This document shows, one piece after another, positions 26,452-33,324 of a DNA stretch of 45,173 nt. The notes beneath the pieces were generated by a model. That model saw only the letters and a list, made by a program, of their open reading frames with translations. It was not told where the DNA came from and ran no database searches. The translations under genes and the position numbers were made by a program. Origin of the DNA: an uncultured Victivallis sp. (GTDB lineage Bacteria > Verrucomicrobiota > Lentisphaeria > Victivallales > Victivallaceae). The number at the start of each line of letters is the position of its first letter. Positions within the stretch are counted from its first letter, which is position 1. The DNA is taken from the NCBI GenBank assembly GCA_944389935.1, contig CALXOE010000027.1:1-45173 (forward strand). The letters are read 5' to 3'.

Positions 26452-27932
26452 CAGAGGATCGGCGTGAACAGCGCGCAGATGTTCTCCCCGAGGCGGCGCG
26501 GGAACGACTTGGCGCGCTCCTGTTCGAGGGTGACGGGCAGAGAGTTGGCGAGTTCCTCGAGGAACTGGTCGCGCAGGACTCCGGGGAACGGACTCTGCTC
26601 GAAACAGAAATCCAGCTCGAAGTTCAGCCGGAAGCTCCGGCTGTCGCAGTTGCTCGACCCCATGAATCCCCAGGTTCCGTCCGCGAGCAGCGCCTTGATG
26701 TGGGAGAATACGCCCTGTTTGTTGTAGATTTTGACGCCGTTCTCGAGCAGCGTGGAGTAATAGTTCTGCGCCGCCCAGGAGACGAAGAAGTGGTCATTGT
26801 TCGCGGGGACGATGATCCGCACGTCGACTCCGCGTGCCGCGGTCAGACAGAGCATATTGATGAACTCCGGCCCCGGAACGAAATAGGGGGTCATGATCCA
26901 GAGAGAACGGCGTGCGGACATGGCGGCGGCGAAAAAGAGTTTGCGGGTACCCTCGTAGTTGCCGCCGGGTCCGCTGGTCAGGATGCGCACGACGGCGTCG
27001 CCCTCGTTTTCCGGCAGCGGGAAATCATGAGGGCCGACACCGTCGAGCCACTCTTTGCGCGTGGCATAGGCCCAGTCCTGGAGGAACGACTTGGTCAGCT
27101 CGGCGACGGCGGGGCCGGTGATCCGGCAGTGGAGGTCGTGGATATGGCGATTGCGCGGGACGCGCGTCGTGCGTTCGTTTTCCTCGGAGATGTTGATTCC
27201 GCCGGAGTAAGCGATTCTCCCGTCGATGAGCAGGAGTTTGCGGTGGTTGCGCAGCTGGAAGCGCCAGGGAGTGATCAAATGGAACGGCGAGAACGACCGG
27301 ATCTGGAAATTCGCGAGCCGCCGGTGGAGCAGTCGTCGGAAGTAGTGGGAGAAATAACTCCGGATGCTGCCGAGTGAGTCGAAGAGCACCTTGACTTCGA
27401 CGCCGGCGCGGGCGCGTTCCTCGAGAGCTTCCATGAAAGTGCGTCCGACCTCGTCGCTCATGAGGATATAGGACTGCATGCGGACGCAGTGCCGGGCGTG
27501 GCGGATATCCTCGAGCATGCGCGGATATGCGGTGACGCCGTCGCGGAGCATTTCGAGATGGTTTCCGGCGAGGGCTGCGGAGTCGGGGAACAGCCGGTCG
27601 AACATGAAATTATGAGGATTTTCCGTGATCTCCGGGGGAGGTTGGAAAGAGCTCAGAGCTTTCTGGAGGGCGGCGACGGCGGGGCCGAAATATCGGAATG
27701 GATCCACTTTCATATTCTGCTGGAGCAGCAGGACTTTTTTCTGAGCGTGATCGAGTCTGACGATGCCGAAGAGGAGATAAGCGGCGATGCCGACGGCGGG
27801 CAGCAGGACGACGAGCAGCAGCCAGAAGAGTGCCTCGCCGGGCTGTTCGCGTTTTGTGATCAGAATGTGGAAGCAGATTCCGATATGAAACAGCAGAAAA
27901 CCGCCGTAAACGAACCACTCGTAATGTTCCAT
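26451..27932 (-). CDS. cls: cardiolipin synthase (phospholipase D family)
   Basis: 493 residues from the ATG at 27932 with AAAAGGTGAG upstream; an in-frame GTG 12 bp further up is less likely. Two N-terminal transmembrane helices (about 7-25 and 35-56) precede two HKD motifs. The first is NHRKLLLIDG (H230, K232, D237). The second is SHIKALLADG, followed by GSSN. This is the architecture of bacterial cardiolipin synthases, which join two phosphatidylglycerols at the membrane. The gene stands alone. Confidence 0.93.
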   Translation of the reverse strand: MEHYEWFVYGGFLLFHIGICFHILITKREQPGEALFWLLLVVLLPAVGIAAYLLFGIVRLDHAQKKVLLLQQNMKVDPFRYFGPAVAALQKALSSFQPPPEITENPHNFMFDRLFPDSAALAGNHLEMLRDGVTAYPRMLEDIRHARHCVRMQSYILMSDEVGRTFMEALEERARAGVEVKVLFDSLGSIRSYFSHYFRRLLHRRLANFQIRSFSPFHLITPWRFQLRNHRKLLLIDGRIAYSGGINISEENERTTRVPRNRHIHDLHCRITGPAVAELTKSFLQDWAYATRKEWLDGVGPHDFPLPENEGDAVVRILTSGPGGNYEGTRKLFFAAAMSARRSLWIMTPYFVPGPEFINMLCLTAARGVDVRIIVPANNDHFFVSWAAQNYYSTLLENGVKIYNKQGVFSHIKALLADGTWGFMGSSNCDSRSFRLNFELDFCFEQSPFPGVLRDQFLEELANSLPVTLEQERAKSFPRRLGENICALFTPIL

Positions 27933-28030
27933 AGAGTTTCTCACCTTTTCTTATACGGCATACCATACTTCGCGGTGAGGAAAAAATCCACCCTGCGGCA
28001 TTGAAAAGCGTAAAAAAACCGTTGCGGGGC

Positions 28031-28059
28031 TTGCGAATCATTGAAACCGGAATTATAGT
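28031..28059 (+). promoter_or_regulatory. promoter of tRNA-Met
   Basis: TTGCGA (28031-28036), a 17-bp spacer and TATAGT (28054-28059) lie 13 bp before the first base of the tRNA. Confidence 0.7.
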
Positions 28060-28072
28060 AAGGGAATTTCGT

Positions 28073-28148
28073 GGATCCGTAGCTCAGCGGTCAGAGCAGG
28101 TGACTCATAATCTCTTGGTCGTCGGTTCAAATCCGGCCGGATCCACCA
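28073..28148 (+). tRNA. tRNA-Met (anticodon CAT), elongator type
   Basis: 76 nt including an encoded CCA. Acceptor stem GGATCCG/CGGATCC, D-arm GCTC/GAGC, anticodon loop CTCATAA and T-arm GTCGG/CCGGC can all be folded. The sequence around the anticodon matches elongator tRNA-Met, though tRNA-Ile with a lysidine-modified CAT cannot be excluded. The anticodon stem contains a U-U mismatch (third pair). The last 54 nt form the attachment site of the element that follows. Confidence 0.93.
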
Positions 28149-28171
28149 CTTTTTCCCCTCAACTCCCCCTC
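28095..28171 (+). repeat. attL: left copy of the integration repeat
   Basis: 59 bp (28095-28153) identical to 35858-35916, covering the anticodon arm, T-arm, CCA end and 5 bp beyond the tRNA. After three mismatches (28154, 28156, 28157) a further 14 bp match to 28171/35934. In total 74 of 77 positions agree. Confidence 0.95.
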
Positions 28172-28186
28172 AAACATCTTTACCCC

Positions 28187-28199
28187 TGTTACATGGTGC
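28187..28199 (+). repeat. candidate arm-type integrase site, left end
   Basis: TGTTACATGGTGC recurs at 35757-35769 with one change (C for T at position 8). The pair lies just inside the two element ends in the same orientation. Confidence 0.45.
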
Positions 28200-28231
28200 A
28201 AAACAGCGAAAAACAGCACTTCCGAAACAAG

Positions 28232-28458
28232 AATTACAACATTTTTACAACATTTTTTCGGGCCGATTTCCCCTCAAAAACGGTCTTTCAAAGTGTAAAC
28301 GGCGTGCAAGCGCTGGAAGCTGCTGCCCAAAACGGGAAAAGCGTCTTTCCGGTCATGTCCCGGTGTAAAAAGCCATGGTCGGAAGCGTCAAGGAAACCAC
28401 TTCGATTCCCCGTCTTTTTTTGATTAGCCTTGTCGAATGTTGTAAAAATGTTGTAATT
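28232..28458. repeat. 23-bp perfect inverted repeat, candidate arm-type sites
   Basis: The 23-bp word at 28232-28254 (AATTACAAC followed by a 5-T run and ACAACATT) is repeated exactly on the opposite strand at 28436-28458. Eighteen bases of it (28239-28256) recur in direct orientation at 35812-35829 near the right end. Each word itself contains two copies of ACAACATT-like halves. Such placement near both ends fits integrase arm binding. Confidence 0.6.
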
Positions 28459-28488
28459 TGAGCGGAAATCTCGAAAGAAGCGGCCGCG

Positions 28489-28750
28489 CCGTCCACAATT
28501 TTATGGACGGTACGGATTTTGCCATGCTCAAAAATGAGCGCGGGCGCCAGAGCTGACTTCAGAAATTCTGAATCCGCCCAAGCGCTCGCCAAAATTGGCG
28601 ACGGTACCCCCGGTGCTCCACAAATTTATGGAGCAGCTTCCTCCGGAAACCATCGCCCCAGCAATCTGGCCGGGAATTTCGTTCCGGAAATACGCGACGG
28701 GCTTAAAAATAAGCCGGTCTTTATCCCCTTTCCGGCAAAATCCCCGGAAA
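28489..28750. repeat. array of eight AT-cored hairpins
   Basis: Consecutive short palindromes: 28489-28495/28504-28510, 28526-28530/28535-28539, 28558-28562/28568-28572, 28586-28592/28595-28601, 28614-28620/28629-28635, 28670-28676/28682-28687 (one bulge), 28700-28705/28710-28715 and 28729-28735/28744-28750. Stems are 5-7 bp and mostly GC-rich, with loops of A and T. The first and fifth share the core TCCACAAWTTTATGGA but have different outer pairs. Function unknown. Confidence 0.7.
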
Positions 28751-28918
28751 ACGTCCCTAAAATTATATGTTTCGATTCCGGATAATGTCGCAATCAGGCA
28801 TCCCGTTTTTTTCAAGGTGTTCCGTAACTCATTAATGAATAGCAGTTTATGAGCATATAATTTTATAACGTCGCATAACACCCATTATGTTGAATAGCAA
28901 CCACTGATTATAAACGAC

Positions 28919-29323
28919 TTACAAAATTTTCATAGCGGCGTCAACAACTTTCAAGACCGCGCTGACTTCGTGCTGCTGGAAAGATACCGTCTCTCCGGAT
29001 GTGTTCCGCAGGATAATAGCGGGGACGTTTCCCAGTTGTTCCATGTCGGCGGCCCGTCGCATGTGCCGCTTTTTCTTCGGGGCGTTTGAAGCCGCTGCCG
29101 CGCGGGGGAGCTCCCCGGCAACGGTGCTGCCGTCATTCAACCGGATAACAACCACGTCCCCGCTTTCGGGCTTTTCCAGTATCGAGCACACCAGCAAGCA
29201 ATCTTCCGCCAGCGGCCCGGCTGGAAAACGCAACTGCGCCGATTCAAACAAGCGCGATTTCAGCGGGGCGACAATGCCGCGCTTTCGATCCGCAATCACT
29301 TTTTTCAGTTCGTTCAATGTCAT
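28919..29323 (-). CDS. unknown protein of the element
   Basis: 134 residues from the ATG at 29323 (MTLNELKKVIADRK). A longer frame exists, but a promoter lies within it, so the inner start is preferred. No strong ribosome site is visible. Residues 25-75 (LRFPAGPLAEDCLLV; SGDVVVIRLNDGSTVAGELP) look like a small beta barrel, followed by a Lys/Arg-rich stretch (APKKKRHMRRAAD) and VSFQQHEVSAVLKVVDAAMKIL. I recognise no family. It is the last gene of the element before the noncoding left end, with its own promoter, which suits a cargo or control gene. Confidence 0.6.
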   Translation of the reverse strand: MTLNELKKVIADRKRGIVAPLKSRLFESAQLRFPAGPLAEDCLLVCSILEKPESGDVVVIRLNDGSTVAGELPRAAAASNAPKKKRHMRRAADMEQLGNVPAIILRNTSGETVSFQQHEVSAVLKVVDAAMKIL

Positions 29324-29366
29324 AACAAGCCCCGACGATCCGCAGGGAATTTCGATCTCAGCTATA

Positions 29367-29394
29367 AATATACCCCGTCCGGCCATAACTTCAA
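29367..29394 (-). promoter_or_regulatory. promoter of the 134-aa gene
   Basis: On the minus strand TTGAAG (29394-29389), a 16-bp spacer and TATATT (29372-29367) lie 43 bp before the start codon. Confidence 0.55.
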
Positions 29395-29470
29395 GAATCC
29401 AGCCGCCCAAAAATTCGGGGCACGGAATTCATCTATAATTGTTCCAGGTAAAATAGAGCTGGTGAAATCC

Positions 29471-29513
29471 GGCATGTAGCACATTTTGCGAAATTGCCAA
29501 CGTGCTACATGCC
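29471..29513. repeat. 12-bp perfect stem-loop in a gene gap
   Basis: GGCATGTAGCAC (29471-29482) pairs perfectly with 29502-29513 around a 19-nt AT-rich loop. It lies between the 185-aa and 134-aa genes. No U-run follows on either strand, so it is not an ordinary terminator. It may be a protein site or RNA structure. Confidence 0.6.
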
Positions 29514-29593
29514 CCTCCCATACATTCGCAGGCTTTTATCAAAAGTCATGGACGCCTTATTATTACTTCATGCTTTCGTGTGGACTTTGGAAT

Positions 29594-29623
29594 TTCAACG
29601 GGCGCAAAATTTCGCCCGTTGAA
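29594..29623. repeat. 11-bp perfect stem-loop with CAAAATTT loop
   Basis: TTCAACGGGCG (29594-29604) pairs with 29613-29623 around an 8-nt loop. It lies 30 bp beyond the stop of the 185-aa gene. The loop resembles those in the 28.5-28.75 kb array. It lacks a U-run on the minus strand (AAATTCC follows), but it could still stop or protect the transcript. Confidence 0.55.
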
Positions 29624-29652
29624 TTACCTCCGAACGTCTGCGGTTCTCCGGG

Positions 29653-30210
29653 CTACTCCTGCGGCCGAAGTATGGCAAGAGTATTCAGCAATTCGCCCTC
29701 GCCCTCGGCATGGGGAATGTGCCGGGAGGCTATGAAGAAAATAATATCATCCGGATGGCAATGCCGCAACCGTTCAAGTATCCAATGGCGGCGCCAAAGT
29801 TTGATTTCCTCCAAACGATGATTTTCCGGAACAGCTTCGGAAGATTTTGCGTAATCCCTCTGTATCTCATACTCTTCTTCGAGTTCGTTTTTATTCGCCT
29901 CGATCAACTTCCGCAAGATTTCCTGATACTCCCGATATACCGGGCGGAACGTCCGGAGATAATCGGAAATTAACTTCGGCAGAGAAACCCCGCGTCTGGC
30001 GGCTTCCTGTACGCCCCACATAATCGCCTCCGGCTCTATGCCGTCATAAATCGCCGCATTACCGCTTCCTGCGCGGGTTTCTGCGCTTGACCGATCATTA
30101 CTCGCGTTCATGGCTTCGGTGATTTGCGGCCCGCTTTCATGCATTTCAGTAAACTTGTCAGGAAACACGGTTTCGGCTGCATTGGTAGCGGTTGGGTTGG
30201 TGTTGTTCAT
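29653..30210 (-). CDS. unknown protein of the element, 185 aa
   Basis: Starts at ATG 30210 with GGGAGA upstream; the start overlaps the stop of the preceding 44-aa ORF (ATGA). The first 60 residues are polar and Asn/Thr/Ser-rich, probably disordered. Residues about 60-185 are helical, with EPEAIMWGVQEAARRGVSL, a charged helix (EANKNELEEEYEIQRDY) and LWRRHWILERLRHCHPDD. No transmembrane segment or known motif is seen. It is expressed from a consensus promoter separate from the replication genes, so it may be cargo or a control protein. Confidence 0.65.
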   Translation of the reverse strand: MNNTNPTATNAAETVFPDKFTEMHESGPQITEAMNASNDRSSAETRAGSGNAAIYDGIEPEAIMWGVQEAARRGVSLPKLISDYLRTFRPVYREYQEILRKLIEANKNELEEEYEIQRDYAKSSEAVPENHRLEEIKLWRRHWILERLRHCHPDDIIFFIASRHIPHAEGEGELLNTLAILRPQE

Positions 30211-30341
30211 TTGCAATTCTCCCGGCCCGGAAGCAAAAGAGCCGTCTTGCGGTCGGTGGTACAAGCACCTTGCAGGACGGCACCACCCGTTTCCTGCTTC
30301 ACGCAAAACGGCAAAACTTCAGGGCACAAAAAAAGTTTCAT
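30207..30341 (-). CDS. 44-aa cysteine-containing small protein
   Basis: MKLFLCPEVLPFCVKQETGG with further cysteines at 27 and 43 (four in all). GAGG with 7-nt spacing precedes the ATG, and the stop overlaps the start of the 185-aa gene by ATGA, so translation of the two is probably coupled. It begins about 60 nt after a consensus promoter. Too short for family assignment; it could be a leader peptide or a small protein in its own right. Confidence 0.45.
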   Translation of the reverse strand: MKLFLCPEVLPFCVKQETGGAVLQGACTTDRKTALLLPGRENCK

Positions 30342-30408
30342 GTTAACGCCTCGGGGTTGGTGGCCCTTGAAACGGTCGGCGGCTGCGGCTTGTACTCGCA
30401 ACGCCTGG

Positions 30409-30437
30409 AATATAGCACCACTGCAAGAACGTGTCAA
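30409..30437 (-). promoter_or_regulatory. consensus sigma70 promoter
   Basis: TTGACA (30437-30432), exactly 17 bp, then TATATT (30414-30409), reading toward the 44-aa and 185-aa genes. It is one of the closest matches to consensus in the window, so constitutive or repressor-controlled expression is expected. Confidence 0.8.
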
Positions 30438-30551
30438 GGGCGACTGATACAATTTTGTTACCTCGAACTATTAGAAGCGAAGCCCAATCACATGGCCAGC
30501 TATATAGCAAGGAAATCCTAATAAAAAAATCAAATATAAAAGCATGCTATG

Positions 30552-30601
30552 AAAAAAAAGCCCCTCGGCAAGGGATGGGGGGCAAAATTTTTAACCTTGC
30601 C
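30552..30601 (-). terminator. terminator of the element's replication operon
   Basis: On the minus strand GGCAAGG (30601-30595) pairs with CCTTGCC (30573-30567) and is followed within a few bases by eight U. It lies 78 bp after the 51-aa gene. A second palindrome, AAGGGGCCCCTT with a following T-run on the plus strand, lies next to it (30617-30632). Nothing else is seen in 30438-30551. Confidence 0.7.
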
Positions 30602-30678
30602 CGGCTCCTAGACCGTAAGGGGCCCCTTTTTTACACACAATGTCAGGAAATGAATTTTTTAAAATTCGGCATGTTGCC

Positions 30679-30834
30679 TCAATTTCCAAAAAATTCGAGT
30701 ATCTGGTCGAGCGTTGCCGGGGGAGCGTCTCCGAGCCGGTAAAGGCCGTTCGGCAATGGAATCAATTCCAGATCATTTCGGGCGGCCAGTTCACGGGCCA
30801 GCTCTTCGCGGTCGGTCTCATTGTTCGGGATCAT
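30679..30834 (-). CDS. 51-aa small protein of the element
   Basis: MIPNNETDREELARELAARN followed by LELIPLPNGLYRLGDAPPATLDQILEFFGN. AAGGAG is upstream at 10-nt spacing, and the start lies inside the end of the zinc-ribbon gene (17-bp overlap). Codon use in this frame is coding-like, and the pattern of an acidic helix, a short beta hairpin and a second helix is plausible for a small folded protein. Function unknown. Last gene of the replication operon before the terminator. Confidence 0.6.
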   Translation of the reverse strand: MIPNNETDREELARELAARNDLELIPLPNGLYRLGDAPPATLDQILEFFGN

Positions 30835-30985
30835 GGGTTGATTTCTCCTTGGGGTTGGGTGCTTTGATTTCTTTGGCCAACTTCAGCAGTTCATCAAATC
30901 CGATGGCCCGGCAGGGTTTGCAGTACTTGCCGCCGTCTTTGGGTTTGTTTCTGCCGCATTGCCTGCAAACATAATCATACTTCAT
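30818..30985 (-). CDS. small zinc-ribbon protein
   Basis: 55 residues from the ATG with AAAGGT upstream. An alternative ATG at 31009 overlaps the helicase stop as ATGA and would add eight residues. CRQCGRNKPKDGGKYCKPC gives C-x2-C-x12-C-x2-C, a treble-clef or ribbon zinc site, followed by a lysine-rich tail. Such small proteins are common in phage and element replication modules and often bind nucleic acid or protein. Here it follows the DnaB-type helicase directly. Confidence 0.7.
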   Translation of the reverse strand: MKYDYVCRQCGRNKPKDGGKYCKPCRAIGFDELLKLAKEIKAPNPKEKSTHDPEQ

Positions 30986-31005
30986 GGCTATACCTTTCTG
31001 CTCAT

Positions 31006-32331
31006 TCATTCACCGGCGGTCGCTGCCGGTATGTCGGTTGAATCGTAAAGCGGGGCGCTGGTGTATCCGGTGCCGTTCCACGCCAAATCAATCCCCGATG
31101 AAAACGGGGCTTGATTGCGGGTTTTCCGGGAGTAAAATCTTGTCGGGGAATTGTCATCTTTCCGGTACAGGAAAGCCACCGTGTGCGCCAGTTGCTCAAT
31201 CAGGGAGGAATCTTTCAGCCATGTAAGGTCAGGCATCCCCCCGCCCCGGTCGCTCTGGGAAGAGCGGTTAAACTGCGCAAGCACCACCCCGGCCGCCCGC
31301 ATTTCGCTTAACAGGTCGTGAATCTGCTGCACGTTGTAGTTTGTCTGTTCCAGCGCGGTACGGCGTTCCATGAATGCCGGAGCTTTCACGCCTTGCAGAA
31401 AATCCACATACACCAAATCAACCCGCCCGGAGGTCAGCAGGATTTCCCGGCAGCGCCCCCGGATTGTATCGGGAGTAATCGGGCCGTTTTCGCAGCCATG
31501 AATATACAGTTGCCGATTAAACTTTTCTGCGATTTTTTCGGCCGCCCTGCCGAATCTGGCGACTTTTTCGGGATTCCGCTGCCGCTTCTGCGCCTCGAAA
31601 TGGCACACCCCGGAATATTGCGCCGCGATCCGTGCAAGAATATCAACGCTGCTTGATTCCGTGCAGAAGTACACCACCACCAGCCCCGCCCGGAGCTGTT
31701 CCAGGACGGCCCCGCATGCAAAGGCGGTTTTCCCCAGTCCGGTACGTGCCCCGATTACGATCATCTCGGACGGGTGCAGCTGTAACACGCGCGCTCCCTG
31801 CGTTCCGTTCGGGAAAAACGGGATTACGGGCGGCGGGGCGTTTACCATGCGTTCGAGCAATGCGGCCGCCGTCTCATTCAAGGTCGGCACCCGGTGGCCG
31901 TCGATCAAATTCCGGGCTTTTTCCTCCGTCGCAACCAGTCGGGCAATGGCTTTCCCGGTGTCCGGATCGATGGTGGATAAATCATCCACAACCCCCAACG
32001 CCTCCAGCCGGATCAACCGGGCGGCCTCGCAACTCCGCAGCCGCGCCAGCCACGCCGGAAAATTAACGTCGGTGGCAATCGCCCCGCATTCCAGTTCCCC
32101 CAGCTCTACGATTAAATCTGGGAGTTTCTCACCCAGTGTCGGCAAGTCAATCGGGATTCCCTGCCGCGCCAGCGCCTCCATTGCCACAAAGATACGCTGG
32201 TTGTCAGGGGAATAGAATGAATTTCCAGTAATACCCGCCCCGGTCGCCACGTCAAACAACGCCCCGTTGCGGATTATCGCGGCCAAGGCCTGCCGCTCTG
32301 TTTCAGCGTAATGCGGAATTTGGGGGCTCAT
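31006..32331 (-). CDS. DnaB-type replicative helicase
   Basis: 441 residues from the ATG at 32331 with GGAGG (7-nt spacing); it overlaps the initiator gene's stop by 1 bp. The N-terminal DnaB domain (IPHYAETERQALAAII) interacts with primase in the family. The RecA-like motor has Walker A GARTGLGKT (194-202), Walker B LVYVDFLQG, and VVLAQFNRS. It should unwind DNA ahead of the element's fork. No primase is encoded in the element, so host DnaG or the neighbouring primase-helicase would have to supply primers. Confidence 0.92.
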   Translation of the reverse strand: MSPQIPHYAETERQALAAIIRNGALFDVATGAGITGNSFYSPDNQRIFVAMEALARQGIPIDLPTLGEKLPDLIVELGELECGAIATDVNFPAWLARLRSCEAARLIRLEALGVVDDLSTIDPDTGKAIARLVATEEKARNLIDGHRVPTLNETAAALLERMVNAPPPVIPFFPNGTQGARVLQLHPSEMIVIGARTGLGKTAFACGAVLEQLRAGLVVVYFCTESSSVDILARIAAQYSGVCHFEAQKRQRNPEKVARFGRAAEKIAEKFNRQLYIHGCENGPITPDTIRGRCREILLTSGRVDLVYVDFLQGVKAPAFMERRTALEQTNYNVQQIHDLLSEMRAAGVVLAQFNRSSQSDRGGGMPDLTWLKDSSLIEQLAHTVAFLYRKDDNSPTRFYSRKTRNQAPFSSGIDLAWNGTGYTSAPLYDSTDIPAATAGE

Positions 32332-33152
32332 CAAAACGCCTCCATTTCGCGGCGGTGGAGTTCTTCCCATTCCCGTGTACCGGCCTCCGGGTGTACGGAA
32401 TACCCGGAAACCGGCCGCGCGGCCACGTTGTGCCCCAGCTCTTTTTTCTCCCATGTGCGGAGGCGGAGCGTTGTATCCCAAGCTTTTTCACGCCATAAAC
32501 GCGGCTTTCCGCTGGCGGTCGGTTCATACCAGTAATCGACAAAATCGGCAGCGAACTCGGAAAACTCCGGATGTGCGGCGACGCATTCCGCGACGGCGTT
32601 CTTTAACTGCTCTTTCGTCCAATGCTTGAAACTGGTAGCTTTGGGATTCAATGCTGATTGTGTGAGTGGTGCCGAATCTTCGGCACTCAAAGAAAAAGCG
32701 TCAAGCGTTTCTTTGTCTCTCGTAAGAGAGATTTCTTTATTAATATCACTATCACTATCACTATCACTATCAGCTAGATTTGCTAAGGTTTGCCAGCTTT
32801 TGCTAGATTTGCCAGCATTTGCTAGCATTTGCTTGCTTTTGCTAGGTTTGCTAGCATTTGCTAGCATTTGCTTGCTTTTGCCAGCGTTTGCCGACTTCTT
32901 CAACCCGCCCTTTCTGCCCGATTCTGCCCGCTCTTTGCACACCTCGGCATATTTGGCTTTATCGCGGTCAATCTGTGCGGAAAACATCATAAAAAGCGGG
33001 CGAATAACGCCCGGCAACGTTGATATTTCGACACAATTTCCCCCGGCATGTTGAAGAATAGCGACAAACAGCGCTCCCGCGTCGGCAGGCTCAAGCGCCA
33101 TAATCGCCGGGGCGGTGTCGAGATACAAAATAACTGAATTTGCAGCAGCCAT
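32331..33152 (-). CDS. candidate replication initiator / helicase loader with repeat linker
   Basis: 273 residues from the ATG at 33152 (AGGGGGG upstream). The N-terminal 75 residues (ILYLDTAPAIMALEPADAGALFVAILQHAGG) resemble the phage domain now called DUF6291, found at the start of replisome-organiser-like proteins. A basic region (AESGRKGGLKKSANAGK) and tandem repeats built on KSKQMLANA lead to an acidic DSDSDSDSD run. The C-terminal 100 residues (WTKEQLKNAVAECVAAHPEF; FVDYWYEPTASGKPRLW) look like the DNA- or helicase-binding domain of such proteins. Position directly before the helicase gene supports a role in initiation; this is inference. Confidence 0.75.
   Translation of the reverse strand: MAAANSVILYLDTAPAIMALEPADAGALFVAILQHAGGNCVEISTLPGVIRPLFMMFSAQIDRDKAKYAEVCKERAESGRKGGLKKSANAGKSKQMLANASKPSKSKQMLANAGKSSKSWQTLANLADSDSDSDSDINKEISLTRDKETLDAFSLSAEDSAPLTQSALNPKATSFKHWTKEQLKNAVAECVAAHPEFSEFAADFVDYWYEPTASGKPRLWREKAWDTTLRLRTWEKKELGHNVAARPVSGYSVHPEAGTREWEELHRREMEAF
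32745..32893 (-). repeat. intragenic tandem repeats in the initiator gene
   Basis: ATCACT is repeated four times exactly from 32745 to 32768, encoding the alternating Asp-Ser run. From about 32771 to 32893 a TTTGCYAGC-type unit recurs many times and encodes three degenerate copies of KSKQMLANA. Both are slippage-prone and keep the reading frame when whole units change. Confidence 0.85.
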
Positions 33153-33204
33153 AATATCGCCCCCCTCTATTTCGGAAACATCGTCCGGAAAACGTACTGA
33201 ATTG

Positions 33205-33312
33205 TTACAACGGGGCGACACCCACGGGGGCAATCGGTGCAAGGTTGGCAAATCCCGCCGGTTTGACACGGTGGACGCCGACGGGCTTTCCGGCGCGGTC
33301 TATATCGTTCAT
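33205..33312 (-). CDS. possible 35-aa ORF
   Basis: MNDIDRAGKPVGVHRVKPAG, ending VGVAPL. It begins 12 bp after the stop of the HTH protein and has AAGGA at 9-nt spacing. Composition is coding-like, but the length is too short for certainty. It fills the gap between the excisionase-like and initiator genes. Confidence 0.35.
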   Translation of the reverse strand: MNDIDRAGKPVGVHRVKPAGFANLAPIAPVGVAPL

Positions 33313-33324
33313 TCGTGCGCATCC

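Larger units (their letters stand above)
28172..28918. other. noncoding left end of the element
   Basis: About 750 bp without a credible gene. ORFs here lack ribosome sites and are interrupted by palindromes. It holds the candidate arm sites at 28187-28458 and a dense run of short hairpins at 28489-28750. From 28751 to 28918 the sequence is AT-rich, and I see nothing definite apart from weak repeats. Confidence 0.65.

Noticed and set aside
28001..28423. 140-residue plus-strand frame across tRNA-Met
   Set aside because: It reads through the tRNA (the familiar VAQRSEQ...VGSNPAGST artefact) and into palindromic noncoding sequence.
28489..28750. CRISPR array
   Set aside because: The hairpins differ in sequence and spacing; there is no constant repeat, no uniform spacer and no cas gene nearby.
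28528..28881. 117-residue minus-strand frame in the left end of the element
   Set aside because: It runs through six palindromes, has no ribosome site and its composition follows the hairpins rather than a protein.
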